64,000 nt of DNA, taken from Rhizobiaceae bacterium. GTDB lineage: Bacteria > Pseudomonadota > Alphaproteobacteria > Rhizobiales > Rhizobiaceae. The stretch's first letter is position 1; each line of letters starts with the position of its first letter. The DNA lies in the NCBI GenBank assembly GCA_029212415.1, contig JARGOF010000003.1, forward strand, positions 62,001 to 126,000, read 5' to 3'. The position numbers and the translations under genes are program-made. Below, piece after piece: positions 44,860 through 53,766 of the stretch. The notes under the pieces are model-generated. The model was not told the origin of the DNA. It saw nothing but the letters and a program-made list of their open reading frames with translations, and did not search any database.

Positions 44860-45714
44860 ATGGCAAAATTCTTGTCTATTCGTGACGCGGTCGCGGATAA
44901 CCTGAAACACGGCGACAGTGTGGCGTTTGAGGGCTTTACCCATCTCATTCCCCATGCCGCTGCCCATGAGGTGATCCGTCAGGGTTTCAAGGACCTGACA
45001 GTCATGCGCATGACCCCCGATATCATCTACGATCAGTTGATTGGCATGGGCATGGTCAAAAAGATGATTTTCTCCTTCGCCGGAAATCCCGGTGTTGGTC
45101 TGTTGCGCCGCGTGCGCGATGCGGTTGAAAATCAGTGGCCGCATGCGCTTGAGGTGGAAGAACACAGTCACGCCGCCATGGCCAATGCCTATGAAGCCGG
45201 TGCTGCCGGTCTGCCTTGCGCTGTGTTTCGCGGCTATCTGGGTGCGGAACTGGCAAAGGTCAACGCCAATATCAAGTCCATCATCGGCCCGTTTACTGGT
45301 GAACAACTGGCCGCTGTCCCCGCCCTGCGCCCCGATGTAACCTTCATTCATGCGCAAAAGGCCGACCGCAAGGGCAACGTGCTGATCGAGGGAATTCTGG
45401 GCGTTCAAAAGGAAGCCGTTCTGGCAGCCAAACGGGCGGTCATCACGGTTGAGGAAGTGGTCGACGATCTCGATACCCACACCAATGCCTGCATACTTCC
45501 GCACTGGACGATTGCCGCCATTTGCGTGGTTCCGGGCGGTGCGCATCCATCCTATGCAAGCGGCTATTATGACCGTGACAATGTCAATTATATTGAATGG
45601 GACGCCATTGCTGCCGACCGTGAGAAATTTCTGGCATGGATGGACGAACATGTGTTGAAAGCAACACCCGAAATATTCGCCGAGCGGGTGCGGCATTTGA
45701 GGGCCTCCGCATGA
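44860..45714 (+). CDS. pcaI: 3-Oxoadipate CoA-transferase subunit A
   Basis: The 284-aa family I CoA-transferase alpha subunit has DSVAFEGFTHLIPHAAAHEV and FAGNPGVGLLRRVRDA, as in PcaI/CatI, followed by VTFIHAQKADRKGNVLIEG. It moves CoA from succinyl-CoA to 3-oxoadipate. It serves both the protocatechuate and hydroxyquinol branches, since both give 3-oxoadipate. It overlaps the subunit B gene by ATGA. Confidence 0.9.
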   Translation: MAKFLSIRDAVADNLKHGDSVAFEGFTHLIPHAAAHEVIRQGFKDLTVMRMTPDIIYDQLIGMGMVKKMIFSFAGNPGVGLLRRVRDAVENQWPHALEVEEHSHAAMANAYEAGAAGLPCAVFRGYLGAELAKVNANIKSIIGPFTGEQLAAVPALRPDVTFIHAQKADRKGNVLIEGILGVQKEAVLAAKRAVITVEEVVDDLDTHTNACILPHWTIAAICVVPGGAHPSYASGYYDRDNVNYIEWDAIAADREKFLAWMDEHVLKATPEIFAERVRHLRASA

Positions 45715-46505
45715 GCAATGATTTTACACCTGACGAAATGATGACCATTGCCGCCTCGCGGGCATTGAAAAATGATGATGTGTGTTTTGTCGGCATTGGT
45801 GCCCCCTCTGCTGCCTGTAACGTGGCGCGGCTGACCCATGCGCCGGAGATCACGCTGATCTATGAAAGCGGAACAATCGGAACTGCGCCGAGCGTGCTGC
45901 CGCTTTCCATCGGTGATGGTGAATTATGCGAAACGGCCGTGTCGACGGTGGCCGTGCCGGAAATGTTTCGCTACTGGCTGCAGGGCGGACGGGTCACCAT
46001 CGGCTTTCTGGGTGCCGCGCAGCTCGACAGGTTCGGCAATATCAATACAACCGTGATCGGTGACTACGACCGGCCCAAGATACGGTTGCCCGGTGGTGGT
46101 GGCGCACCCGAGATTGCTTCCTCATCGGGTGAAATCTATATCACCATGAAACAGACGCTGCGGGGCATGGTGGAAAAGATCGATTTTGTTACCTCCTTTG
46201 GACATGGCACCGGCGGCGATGACCGCCAGAAGCTTGGGATGACAACGCTTGGTCCGACCCTGCTGATTACCGATCTTGCCGTCTGGCGTCCCGATCCGGT
46301 AACCAAGGAATTTACGGTGGTCTCAATGCACCCGGGCGTGACGAAGGAAAACGTTCAGGCGACCTGCGGCTGGACAGTCAAATTTGCCGACGATGTGGAG
46401 GTAACTCCTGCGCCAAGTGTTCTTGAGCTGAAAACACTCAGAGATTTGAAAGCACGCACAAAAGCGGCGCATGCAGCGCCATCAACCAGCGGAGCAAATG
46501 CATAA
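45711..46505 (+). CDS. pcaJ: 3-Oxoadipate CoA-transferase subunit B
   Basis: The 264-aa beta subunit starts MSNDFTPDEMMTIAASRALK and contains VCFVGIGAPSAACNVARLTH and the catalytic glutamate region LIYESGTIGTAP. ATG 45711 overlaps the pcaI stop by 4 nt and matches the family N-terminus, so the longer frame from 45636 is rejected. The GGGGAPEIASSSGEIYI motif supports the CoA-transferase assignment. Its stop overlaps the pcaF start (TAATG). Confidence 0.9.
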   Translation: MSNDFTPDEMMTIAASRALKNDDVCFVGIGAPSAACNVARLTHAPEITLIYESGTIGTAPSVLPLSIGDGELCETAVSTVAVPEMFRYWLQGGRVTIGFLGAAQLDRFGNINTTVIGDYDRPKIRLPGGGGAPEIASSSGEIYITMKQTLRGMVEKIDFVTSFGHGTGGDDRQKLGMTTLGPTLLITDLAVWRPDPVTKEFTVVSMHPGVTKENVQATCGWTVKFADDVEVTPAPSVLELKTLRDLKARTKAAHAAPSTSGANA

Positions 46506-47707
46506 TGTCAGAGGCTTTTATCTGCGACTATATTCGCACACCGATCGGACGTTTTGGAGGAAGTCTTTCAAGCGTGCGGGCCGATGATCTTGGTGCTGTT
46601 CCGCTGAAGGAATTGGCCCTGCGCAACCCCTCAATCGATTTCGAGGCGGTTGACGAAGTGATTTACGGCTGTGCCAATCAGGCTGGCGAAGACAATCGCA
46701 ATGTCGGTCGCATGAGCCTTCTATTGGCCAATTACCCTGTGTCGGTGCCGGCCTGCACGATCAACCGGCTTTGCGGTTCCGGCATGGACGCGATCATCAC
46801 AGCGGCGCGCGCAATCAAAGCCGGCGAAGCCGATCTGATTATTGCCGGTGGTGTTGAATCCATGTCCCGGGCACCATTTGTCATGCCGAAGGCAGAAGCT
46901 GCCTTTTCGCGTCATGCGGAAATCCATGACACGACAATTGGCTGGCGGTTCGTCAATCCCTTGATGAAGGCCCAATACGGTGTCGACTCGATGCCTGAGA
47001 CGGGTGAGAATGTCGCCGAAGACTTTGGCATATCGCGCGCTGATCAGGACGCCTTTGCCATGCGGTCACAGACAAAGGCGGCTGCGGCCCAGGCCAATGG
47101 ACGTCTGGCGAAGGAAATTACGGCTGTGAGTGTTCCCCAGCGCAGGGGCGATCCGGTCGTGGTTGATCGCGATGAGCATCCGCGCGCCACCACTCTGGAA
47201 AAACTCGGCAGCCTTGGCACACCGTTTCGCAAAGGTGGATCGGTGACCGCAGGCAATGCTTCGGGTGTCAATGATGGCGCCGCTGCGCTCGTCATCGCTT
47301 CAGAGGCAGCCATCAAGAAATATGGCTTGCGACCCATTGCCCGGATCATGGGCGGCGCCACAGCGGGCGTACCGCCGCGCATCATGGGCATTGGGCCGGC
47401 ACCGGCAACGAAGAAACTGGTCGCCCGCCTGGGAATTTCCGCCTCCGACTTTGACGTCATAGAACTCAATGAGGCCTTCGCCAGCCAGGGGATTGCTGTT
47501 TTGCGCGAACTGGGCGTGCCAGAGGATGCGGATTTTGTTAATGCCAATGGTGGCGCCATTGCCCTTGGCCATCCTCTGGGCATGTCAGGCGCCCGCATCA
47601 CCGGCTCTGCTGCGCTGGAACTTGCAGAACGCAGCGGAAAATACGCCCTGGCAACCATGTGTATCGGCGTCGGGCAGGGCATTGCCATTGCGCTGGAGCG
47701 GGTCTGA
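46505..47707 (+). CDS. pcaF: 3-Oxoadipyl-CoA thiolase
   Basis: The 400-aa thiolase has the nucleophilic cysteine in INRLCGSGMDAIITAARAIK, the GGVESMSRAPFVMPK motif, the histidine in NANGGAIALGHPLGMSGARI and the second cysteine in ALATMCIGVGQGIAIAL. The opening ICDYIRTPIGRFGGSLS is typical of 3-oxoadipyl-CoA thiolases. It cleaves 3-oxoadipyl-CoA to succinyl-CoA and acetyl-CoA, the last step of both aromatic branches here. Confidence 0.93.
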   Translation: MSEAFICDYIRTPIGRFGGSLSSVRADDLGAVPLKELALRNPSIDFEAVDEVIYGCANQAGEDNRNVGRMSLLLANYPVSVPACTINRLCGSGMDAIITAARAIKAGEADLIIAGGVESMSRAPFVMPKAEAAFSRHAEIHDTTIGWRFVNPLMKAQYGVDSMPETGENVAEDFGISRADQDAFAMRSQTKAAAAQANGRLAKEITAVSVPQRRGDPVVVDRDEHPRATTLEKLGSLGTPFRKGGSVTAGNASGVNDGAAALVIASEAAIKKYGLRPIARIMGGATAGVPPRIMGIGPAPATKKLVARLGISASDFDVIELNEAFASQGIAVLRELGVPEDADFVNANGGAIALGHPLGMSGARITGSAALELAERSGKYALATMCIGVGQGIAIALERV

Positions 47708-47776
47708 TATTCAATCAGGTTCGACGGGGTGAAAAGCCTGCGACCAGAATGGGTTGCAGGCGCCCCTGAATATTTT
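47707..47776 (+). terminator. Large stem-loop after pcaF, probable terminator
   Basis: Nested pairs surround a central hairpin: GCCTGC (47736-47741) with GCAGGC (47756-47761), a flanking GGGG with CCCC, and ATATTCA (47707-47713) with TGAATAT (47767-47773), followed by TTTT. It lies right after the pcaF stop and before the zinc operon promoter. The stem has internal loops, so termination efficiency is uncertain. Confidence 0.55.
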
Positions 47777-47830
47777 GATTCCGCTGTTTTTTTACGGTCC
47801 GGTTCATAAGAAACGGCGGGATTACGCATC

Positions 47831-47845
47831 TGTTATACAATAACA
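47831..47845. promoter_or_regulatory. Zur box-like operator upstream of znuC
   Basis: TGTTATACAATAACA has perfect 6-bp inverted arms (TGTTAT and ATAACA) around ACA. This closely matches the alphaproteobacterial Zur consensus of TGTTAT and ATAACA arms. It lies 64 bases upstream of the znuC start, and zur is the third gene of the same operon, so zinc repression with autoregulation is expected. Confidence 0.8.
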
Positions 47846-47908
47846 TCGATTGCGTAACTGTATTACATATGCCATAGACAATTCCTGTCTCGCCAAGGAG
47901 TTTTGTCT

Positions 47909-48772
47909 GTGCTCAATCCCTCGGAGCCGCTGGTATCGCTGAAAAATGTCGGTCTGGAGAAATCCGGACGATGGCTGGTGCGCGGCATTGATCTGCAGGT
48001 TCGCAGCGGTGAAATCGTCACTCTGATCGGACCCAATGGTTCGGGCAAATCAACCACAGCGAAACTGGCGCTTGGTATTCACCAGCCTGACGAAGGTGAG
48101 GCCCGACGGGCCAGCGGGTTGAAAGTCGGCTATGTTCCGCAGAAGATCTCAGTCGACTGGACCCTGCCGCTGACGGTCGAACGCTTCATGCGGTTGACCC
48201 GGCGTCTGTCGTCGGCAGATATCAAGCAGGCTCTGGCCGCAACCGGAATAGCGCATCTTGCCTCGGCTGAAGTGCGCAATCTATCGGGTGGTGAGTTTCA
48301 GCGGGCCATGTTGGCACGGGTCATTGCTGCGCGGCCGGATTTTCTGGTGCTTGATGAGCCGGTGCAGGGCGTGGACTTTGCCGGCGAGATCGCCCTCTAC
48401 GAACTGATAACCAAAATACGCGATGATCTGGGCTGCGGCATTTTGTTGATATCGCACGATCTCCACGTGGTCATGGCGGCCACCGATCAGGTGATCTGTC
48501 TTAATGGCCACGTATGCTGCAAGGGCTCTCCCGATGCGGTCGCCGAAAGTGCGGAATATCGAAATCTCTTCGGAGGCAGGGCCGCCGCATCCCTGGCCAT
48601 CTATCAACACAACCACGATCATACACATCTGCCGGATGGCACCGTTCGCCATGCCGATGGTTCGGTTACGGATCATTGCCATGCGGATGACGGGCATCAC
48701 CATGACGATGGTGAGCACAAAGATCCTGTGAGCGCTGCGGTTCGCAACAGGCAGGAGACAGACCATGTTTGA
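47909..48772 (+). CDS. znuC: Zinc ABC transporter ATP-binding protein with His-rich tail
   Basis: The GTG at 47909 lies 8 nt after AAGGAG, whereas the TTG at 47903 is only 2 nt from it, so the GTG (287 aa) is chosen. Walker A is GPNGSGKSTT, the signature LSGGEFQRAMLARV, Walker B FLVLDEPVQGV and the switch is LLISHDLHV. Residues from about 232 form a tail with HNHDHTHLPDG, HADGSVTDHCHADDGHHHDD and more His/Asp, a likely zinc buffer or sensor common in this group. It powers zinc uptake with ZnuB. No znuA is in the window. Confidence 0.92.
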   Translation: MLNPSEPLVSLKNVGLEKSGRWLVRGIDLQVRSGEIVTLIGPNGSGKSTTAKLALGIHQPDEGEARRASGLKVGYVPQKISVDWTLPLTVERFMRLTRRLSSADIKQALAATGIAHLASAEVRNLSGGEFQRAMLARVIAARPDFLVLDEPVQGVDFAGEIALYELITKIRDDLGCGILLISHDLHVVMAATDQVICLNGHVCCKGSPDAVAESAEYRNLFGGRAAASLAIYQHNHDHTHLPDGTVRHADGSVTDHCHADDGHHHDDGEHKDPVSAAVRNRQETDHV

Positions 48773-49592
48773 CGATTTCTTCACAAGAGCCATTATCGCA
48801 GGCGTCGGGGTGGCCCTGGTCGCTGCCCCGCTTGGATGTTTTGTCGTATGGCGCAGACTTGCCTATTTTGGCGATACGCTTTCCCATGCGGCGCTTTTGG
48901 GTGTTGCCATGGCTTTCCTGCTGGAACTCAATGTCACTTTGTCGGTGTTCATCGTTTGCGGTGCCGTGGCGCTGGCGCTGGTGTTCCTGCAGCGGAATGC
49001 GACGCTGTCGTCGGATGCCCTGCTGGGACTGCTGGCGCATTCCTCTCTGGCCCTGGGGCTTGTTGCCCTGGCGTTCATGACCTGGATACGCATCGATCTG
49101 ATGGGCCTGCTGTTTGGCGATATTCTGGCGGTTTCCGTTGCGGACATATCCGTCATCTACCTGGGTGGGGCGGCGGTTCTGGCTGTGCTGACATTGATCT
49201 GGAATCCGCTCTTTGCCGCAACGGTCAACCACGAGATTGCCGAGGCAGAGGGTCAGAAACCGGATCGCACCAACATCATCTTCATGCTGCTGATGGCCAC
49301 GGTCATCGCCATATCCATGAAAATCGTTGGTGTCCTGCTGATTACCGCATTGTTGATCATTCCTGCAGCCACAGCGCGTCGTTTTGCCCGTGGCCCCGAA
49401 CAAATGGCCATTATTGCGGCGCTGATTGGCGCTGCTGCGGTGGTTGGGGGGCTTTTTGGCTCATTGAACTGGGATACCCCGTCAGGACCGTCCATAGTCG
49501 TGGCAGCCATGGTGCTGTTTCTCCTCAGCCTGTCACCCTTGGCCGGACTATTGTTGCGTAACCGCGTTGTTTTACCGGGAGAGAAACCATGA
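48765..49592 (+). CDS. znuB: Zinc ABC transporter permease
   Basis: The 275-aa ABC-3 family permease has about eight hydrophobic segments. It begins MFDDFFTRAIIAGVGVALVA and contains the family loop GDTLSHAALLGVAMAFLLEL and VGVLLITALLIIPAATARRF. It forms the inner-membrane zinc channel. It overlaps znuC by 8 nt and zur by 4 nt, so all three are made from one message. Confidence 0.93.
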   Translation: MFDDFFTRAIIAGVGVALVAAPLGCFVVWRRLAYFGDTLSHAALLGVAMAFLLELNVTLSVFIVCGAVALALVFLQRNATLSSDALLGLLAHSSLALGLVALAFMTWIRIDLMGLLFGDILAVSVADISVIYLGGAAVLAVLTLIWNPLFAATVNHEIAEAEGQKPDRTNIIFMLLMATVIAISMKIVGVLLITALLIIPAATARRFARGPEQMAIIAALIGAAAVVGGLFGSLNWDTPSGPSIVVAAMVLFLLSLSPLAGLLLRNRVVLPGEKP

Positions 49593-50002
49593 GATCATCT
49601 GAACATGGCGCATTGACCAAGAATCAGGAGCTTGTCTATGACGCCCTGACGGATGCCAAAGGGCCCTTGAGTGCCTACGCAATCCTGGATGGTTTGCGTG
49701 AACACGGCATACGGGCACCTTTGCAGGTGTACCGGGCTCTCGACAAGCTGCTGGAGTTCGGCCTTGTGCATCGGCTGGAGAGTCTCAATTCCTTTGTGGC
49801 GTGCAGTCATCCCGAATGCGATAGCCGGGAAACCATGGTTTTTACCATCTGTGAAAAATGCGGGAAGGTTTCGGAACTGGCCGACAAGGCCATTGCGGGC
49901 CAGCTTCAGTCTCTGGCGGATCTGGACCATTTTGCCCTCAAGGCAGCCACGGTTGAACTCAGAGGCTTCTGCCAGGCGTGCCAGACAGCATCGACGCAAT
50001 AG
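49589..50002 (+). CDS. zur: Zinc uptake regulator, Fur family
   Basis: The 137-aa protein has the Fur winged helix (LSAYAILDGLREHGIRAPLQ then VYRALDKLLEFGLVHRLES) and two structural cysteine pairs, CEKCGKV and FCQACQT. The sensory segment FVACSHPECDSRETMVF supplies further ligands. It is the third gene of the zinc operon and its expected operator is the palindrome at 47831-47845. Zur rather than Fur is favoured by this context. Confidence 0.9.
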   Translation: MRSSEHGALTKNQELVYDALTDAKGPLSAYAILDGLREHGIRAPLQVYRALDKLLEFGLVHRLESLNSFVACSHPECDSRETMVFTICEKCGKVSELADKAIAGQLQSLADLDHFALKAATVELRGFCQACQTASTQ

Positions 50003-50051
50003 GTCGCATTTACGGCTTGTTTGAATAAAGGGATATTGTATAGATTTTGCC

Positions 50052-51455
50052 ATGACATTGTGGCGACCAAAATCAGGACAATTGACGCGTCCGATCTATC
50101 TTTCCCTGCAACGGCAATTCATTGATGCCATTGAGAGTGGTGCCCTGTTTGCGGGCGAGCAACTCCCGACCCACAGAGACCTGGCTTACGATCTCAATAT
50201 TTCGGTACAGACCGTGTCACGTGCCTATGAAGCCTTGCGTGATCTTGGCTATGTCACGGGCGAAGTCGGACGCGGCAGTTTTGTGCGTGCCAGTCGCGGC
50301 GACAATGCCGTTCCCTTCCTGCCCAACCGCGGGGAGGAACTGATTGACCTCTCCCTCCTCAAACCCGCGCTGGAGTCGCTTCACAGGGATGCCATGAGCC
50401 GGGCTCTGCATGCGCTTGCCGACAGATTGCCGTTCAGTCTTGTTCAGTCCTTTCGGCCCGATGCCGCTGTGCAAACCCAGATCAGCGGAATTTCCAATTG
50501 GCTGAACGGGCACGCGGTTCGCGCAAGCCCTGACAATATTCTGCTTACCAACGGGGCGGTTTCCGCCCTTACAGCGGCCCTGATGACAGTCGCACCACCG
50601 GGTGCCGTCGTGATAGCCGAAGCGATCAGCTTTCATGTCTTGAAGCCTTTGTGTCGTTATCTCGGTCTGCGCCTGTTTTCAGCCGAAATGGATGAACAGG
50701 GATTGTGTCCCGAGGCGTTTGAACATGCCTGCAGATCAACCAACCCCAGTGTTGTGGTGCTGTTTCCGACGGCCAGCGGCCCCAAGGCGGGCGTGATGAG
50801 CACAGAGCGGCGCAATGAGATCGTTGCAATTGCTGAAAAATACAGTCTTTTCATCATTGAAGACGACGTTCTTGGTAAAATGATTCCGGATGCGCCGCCG
50901 TCCATACAATCCATAGCTCCGGACCGTACTTTTTATCTCAGCTCGTTGAGCAAAACCATCATGCCGGGTCTGCATTTCGGTGTTCTTGTGTGTCCGGACA
51001 TCAAGATCACAAGCGCCCGCAACCGGCACATGATGACCAACTGGATGGCCAACCCTCTAATGGTCGATATTGCACAAGGCTGGATGTCGGATGGCACGGC
51101 GGATGAACTGATTTTGTGGCAGCGCAGGGAATTGGCGCACCGGCAGGGCCTTGTGGCCAAAGCTCTGAGTGGTTTTGACTATTCGTGCCATCCCTGCGGT
51201 CTGCATATTTGGTTGCCGCTGCCTTCCGCCTGGGATGAGGCGGAGTTTGTTCAGCAATTGCGGCGTCAGAATGTGGCCGTAGCCGGCAGTCTGCCCTTCA
51301 TCATGGAAGAGCAAAGCAGTGGCGGCAAGATTGCGCCGGCCAATGCGGTTCGCATTTGCCTTGGTACTGTCGGACGTGAACCGCTCCGTGAAGCGCTGGC
51401 AGTCATGCGCGGTTTGCTGGATGGCCAGTCTGAAAGGCCACTGCCGGTTTTCTGA
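50052..51455 (+). CDS. enuR: EnuR, MocR-type regulator of ectoine breakdown
   Basis: The 467-aa protein joins a GntR winged helix (EQLPTHRDLAYDLNISVQTV then SRAYEALRDLGY) to an aminotransferase fold with the PLP lysine in LSSLSKTIMPGLHFG. EnuR represses ectoine catabolic genes and is relieved by N-acetyl-diaminobutyrate or diaminobutyrate bound to its PLP. It is directly upstream of eutB and eutC on the same strand. The following 272 bases (51456-51727) hold no recognisable gene and should contain the eut promoter. Confidence 0.88.
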   Translation: MTLWRPKSGQLTRPIYLSLQRQFIDAIESGALFAGEQLPTHRDLAYDLNISVQTVSRAYEALRDLGYVTGEVGRGSFVRASRGDNAVPFLPNRGEELIDLSLLKPALESLHRDAMSRALHALADRLPFSLVQSFRPDAAVQTQISGISNWLNGHAVRASPDNILLTNGAVSALTAALMTVAPPGAVVIAEAISFHVLKPLCRYLGLRLFSAEMDEQGLCPEAFEHACRSTNPSVVVLFPTASGPKAGVMSTERRNEIVAIAEKYSLFIIEDDVLGKMIPDAPPSIQSIAPDRTFYLSSLSKTIMPGLHFGVLVCPDIKITSARNRHMMTNWMANPLMVDIAQGWMSDGTADELILWQRRELAHRQGLVAKALSGFDYSCHPCGLHIWLPLPSAWDEAEFVQQLRRQNVAVAGSLPFIMEEQSSGGKIAPANAVRICLGTVGREPLREALAVMRGLLDGQSERPLPVF

Positions 51456-51727
51456 AATGCAAAGTCCCTATTGGCAGATGGTATCGGGCGTCGGTCATCG
51501 GCAGAAATAGATTGTCATGAGATAATGTTTCGATTGACCCCTGCCTGCTCATGGGGCTGGTATGAGCCATGCTTGCGCAACTTGCGGCATGACAGCTTTT
51601 ATATCGGGGTGTATCTGGCCATGGTTAAGCTTCCTGTTCTTCTGCCCACTTGTGCGGCTCGACGGCCAAAACCTGTGGATGCACAGCAGCACCATTCCTG
51701 CACAGTGATCGCGCGCAGACTTCTGGC

Positions 51728-52738
51728 ATGAGCAGGGCCACCAATCAGACAGAGACCGCCGAGCAGCTTCTGCCAGTGGCAAGTATCGTGGAAGCCGGCA
51801 GACGGATTGAAGACGATATTCTGCGAACCGCACTTGTGCCGTCCATGACGTTAAGCGCGCGAAGTGGCGGATCGATCCATCTCAAGCTTGAGCATCATCA
51901 ATTGACAGGCAGTTTCAAGTTGCGCGGTGCAACCAATGCCATTCTTTCGCTGTCAGAGGACCGCAAGAGAAAAGGCGTTGTGACGTTTTCCACCGGCAAC
52001 CACGGACGAGCGCTGAGCTATGCCGCCCGGCGCGCCGGCGTTGCCTGCGTCATATGCATGTCGGAACTTGTGCCGCAAAACAAGATTGATGCCATCGGGT
52101 TGCTGGGCGCTGATGTTCGCATTGTCGGGCGTTCACAAGATGAAGCACAGGTTGAGGTGGAAAGACTGGCCGAAGAGGCGGGCATGACCATTGTGCCACC
52201 CTTTGATGATCCATTGGTCATCGCCGGACAGGGCACGCTCGGCATGGAAATCCTTGATGATATGGCGCACCCGGACACGGTTCTGGTGCCTTTGTCCGGC
52301 GGTGGCCTGATCAGTGGTGTTGCCCGCGCAATCAAGGCCTATTGTCCCCAAACCAGAATTATCGGCATCAGCATGGAACACGGTGCGGCGATGGCAGCAA
52401 GCATCAGGGCCGGGAAGCCGGTAACGGTTGAAGAAGTGCCAACACTGGCTGATTCCCTGGGCGGTGGCATCGGGCTCGACAATCGCTGGACCTTTGAGAT
52501 GACCCGCGCACTTGTCGATGACATCGTGCTGTTGAGCGAACATGAAATTGCTGCCGGCATTTCCCACGCCTATTGGCAGGAAGGCGAAATTGTCGAAGGC
52601 GCTGGCGCGGTCGGCATCGCCGCACTGCTGGCCGGCAAGATCGACAATCCCGGCCAATGTGTGGCGATCATGACGGGCTGCAATCTGGATATGTCGGTTC
52701 ACCATCAACTGATTTCCGGTGAAAGGGTGTCGCAGTGA
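51728..52738 (+). CDS. eutB: Hydroxyectoine utilisation dehydratase EutB
   Basis: The 336-aa fold-type II PLP enzyme resembles threonine dehydratase. The PLP lysine lies in HHQLTGSFKLRGATNAIL and the phosphate loop in VLVPLSGGGLISGVARAIK. In ectoine clusters EutB with EutC is proposed to turn hydroxyectoine into ectoine. ATG 51728 gives the family length; the longer frame from 51650 adds an implausible Cys-rich leader. It overlaps eutC by 4 nt. Confidence 0.88.
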   Translation: MSRATNQTETAEQLLPVASIVEAGRRIEDDILRTALVPSMTLSARSGGSIHLKLEHHQLTGSFKLRGATNAILSLSEDRKRKGVVTFSTGNHGRALSYAARRAGVACVICMSELVPQNKIDAIGLLGADVRIVGRSQDEAQVEVERLAEEAGMTIVPPFDDPLVIAGQGTLGMEILDDMAHPDTVLVPLSGGGLISGVARAIKAYCPQTRIIGISMEHGAAMAASIRAGKPVTVEEVPTLADSLGGGIGLDNRWTFEMTRALVDDIVLLSEHEIAAGISHAYWQEGEIVEGAGAVGIAALLAGKIDNPGQCVAIMTGCNLDMSVHHQLISGERVSQ

Positions 52739-53736
52739 CGCAGCAGACCATGGCGCAGGATATTCGGGTGATTTCGGAGATTGAACTGCGCGCGTCTCTT
52801 GGGCTCGATGTGGCAATTGTCGATTGTATTGAAAGCGCCATCGCCACGCTGGCAACGGCTGCCGTCGTCATGCCGCCGGTTCTGTCGATGCATTTTGCCG
52901 AAGTGAATGGCGAAGTTGATATCAAGACGGCCTATGTGCCGGGGTTGCCCAGTTTTGCGGTAAAAATCAGTTCAGGCTTCTTCGATAACGCCACATTGGG
53001 CCTGGCGAGCCTCAGCGGCATGATGGCGTTGTTTTCAAGCCGAACAGGCTTTGTAGAGGCCATCCTGCTCGACAATGGATTTCTGACGGATTTGCGCACG
53101 GCAGCTGCGGGGGCCGTGGCCGCCCGGCAGCTTTCACGGAAAAATTCCAGCCGGGTTGCCATTCTGGGAACCGGTTTGCAGGCGCGCATGCAACTGGAGG
53201 CCTTGCGTCTCGTCAGGCCGATAGATCATGCGGTCATTTGGGGGCGCAGCTTCGACAAGGCCTGTTCTCTGGCAAACGAGTTGCACGAAAAAACCGGCAT
53301 TGCTATCGAAGCAAAGGCAAATGCCCGGGATGCGGTCGCCGGCGCAGACATTGTGGTGACAACGACGCCGGCACAGAGCCCGATCCTGCTTGCTGAATGG
53401 CTGGAGGCGGGGCAGCATGTGACGGCCATGGGGTCGGATGCCGCCATCAAGAATGAACTCGAACCGCAATGCCTCGCGCGTGCGGACCTCTACGTTGCCG
53501 ACAGGCTGTCGCAGGTCGAAAGACTTGGGGAACTGCGCAGCGCGCTGGCGACAGGAACCATCGGGGACACTGCAGGCATACCGGAGCTCGGTCAAATTAT
53601 CGCCGGGCAGGTGCAGGGGCGCCGATCGGAGCGTGACATAACGATCTGTGACCTGACCGGCATGGGGATACAGGATACGGCGATCGCAATTCTTGCCCGC
53701 GATCGTCTGGAACGAACCGAACGGAAATCGCATTAG
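52735..53736 (+). CDS. eutC: Ectoine utilisation protein EutC (ornithine cyclodeaminase-like)
   Basis: The 333-aa protein belongs to the ornithine cyclodeaminase/mu-crystallin family: VDIKTAYVPGLPSFAVKISS near the start, RTAAAGAVAARQLSRK, then the Rossmann motif VAILGTGLQARMQLEAL and DIVVTTTPAQSPIL. EutC partners EutB in hydroxyectoine use. It is coupled upstream to eutB, and doeA follows after 30 bases. Confidence 0.9.
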   Translation: MTQQTMAQDIRVISEIELRASLGLDVAIVDCIESAIATLATAAVVMPPVLSMHFAEVNGEVDIKTAYVPGLPSFAVKISSGFFDNATLGLASLSGMMALFSSRTGFVEAILLDNGFLTDLRTAAAGAVAARQLSRKNSSRVAILGTGLQARMQLEALRLVRPIDHAVIWGRSFDKACSLANELHEKTGIAIEAKANARDAVAGADIVVTTTPAQSPILLAEWLEAGQHVTAMGSDAAIKNELEPQCLARADLYVADRLSQVERLGELRSALATGTIGDTAGIPELGQIIAGQVQGRRSERDITICDLTGMGIQDTAIAILARDRLERTERKSH

Positions 53737-53766
53737 CAAAAATACTTTGATGAAGAGGAACCTGAC

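Noticed and set aside
51650-51727. Upstream in-frame start for eutB
   Set aside because: The leader is cysteine-rich and unlike the family; ATG 51728 gives the normal length.
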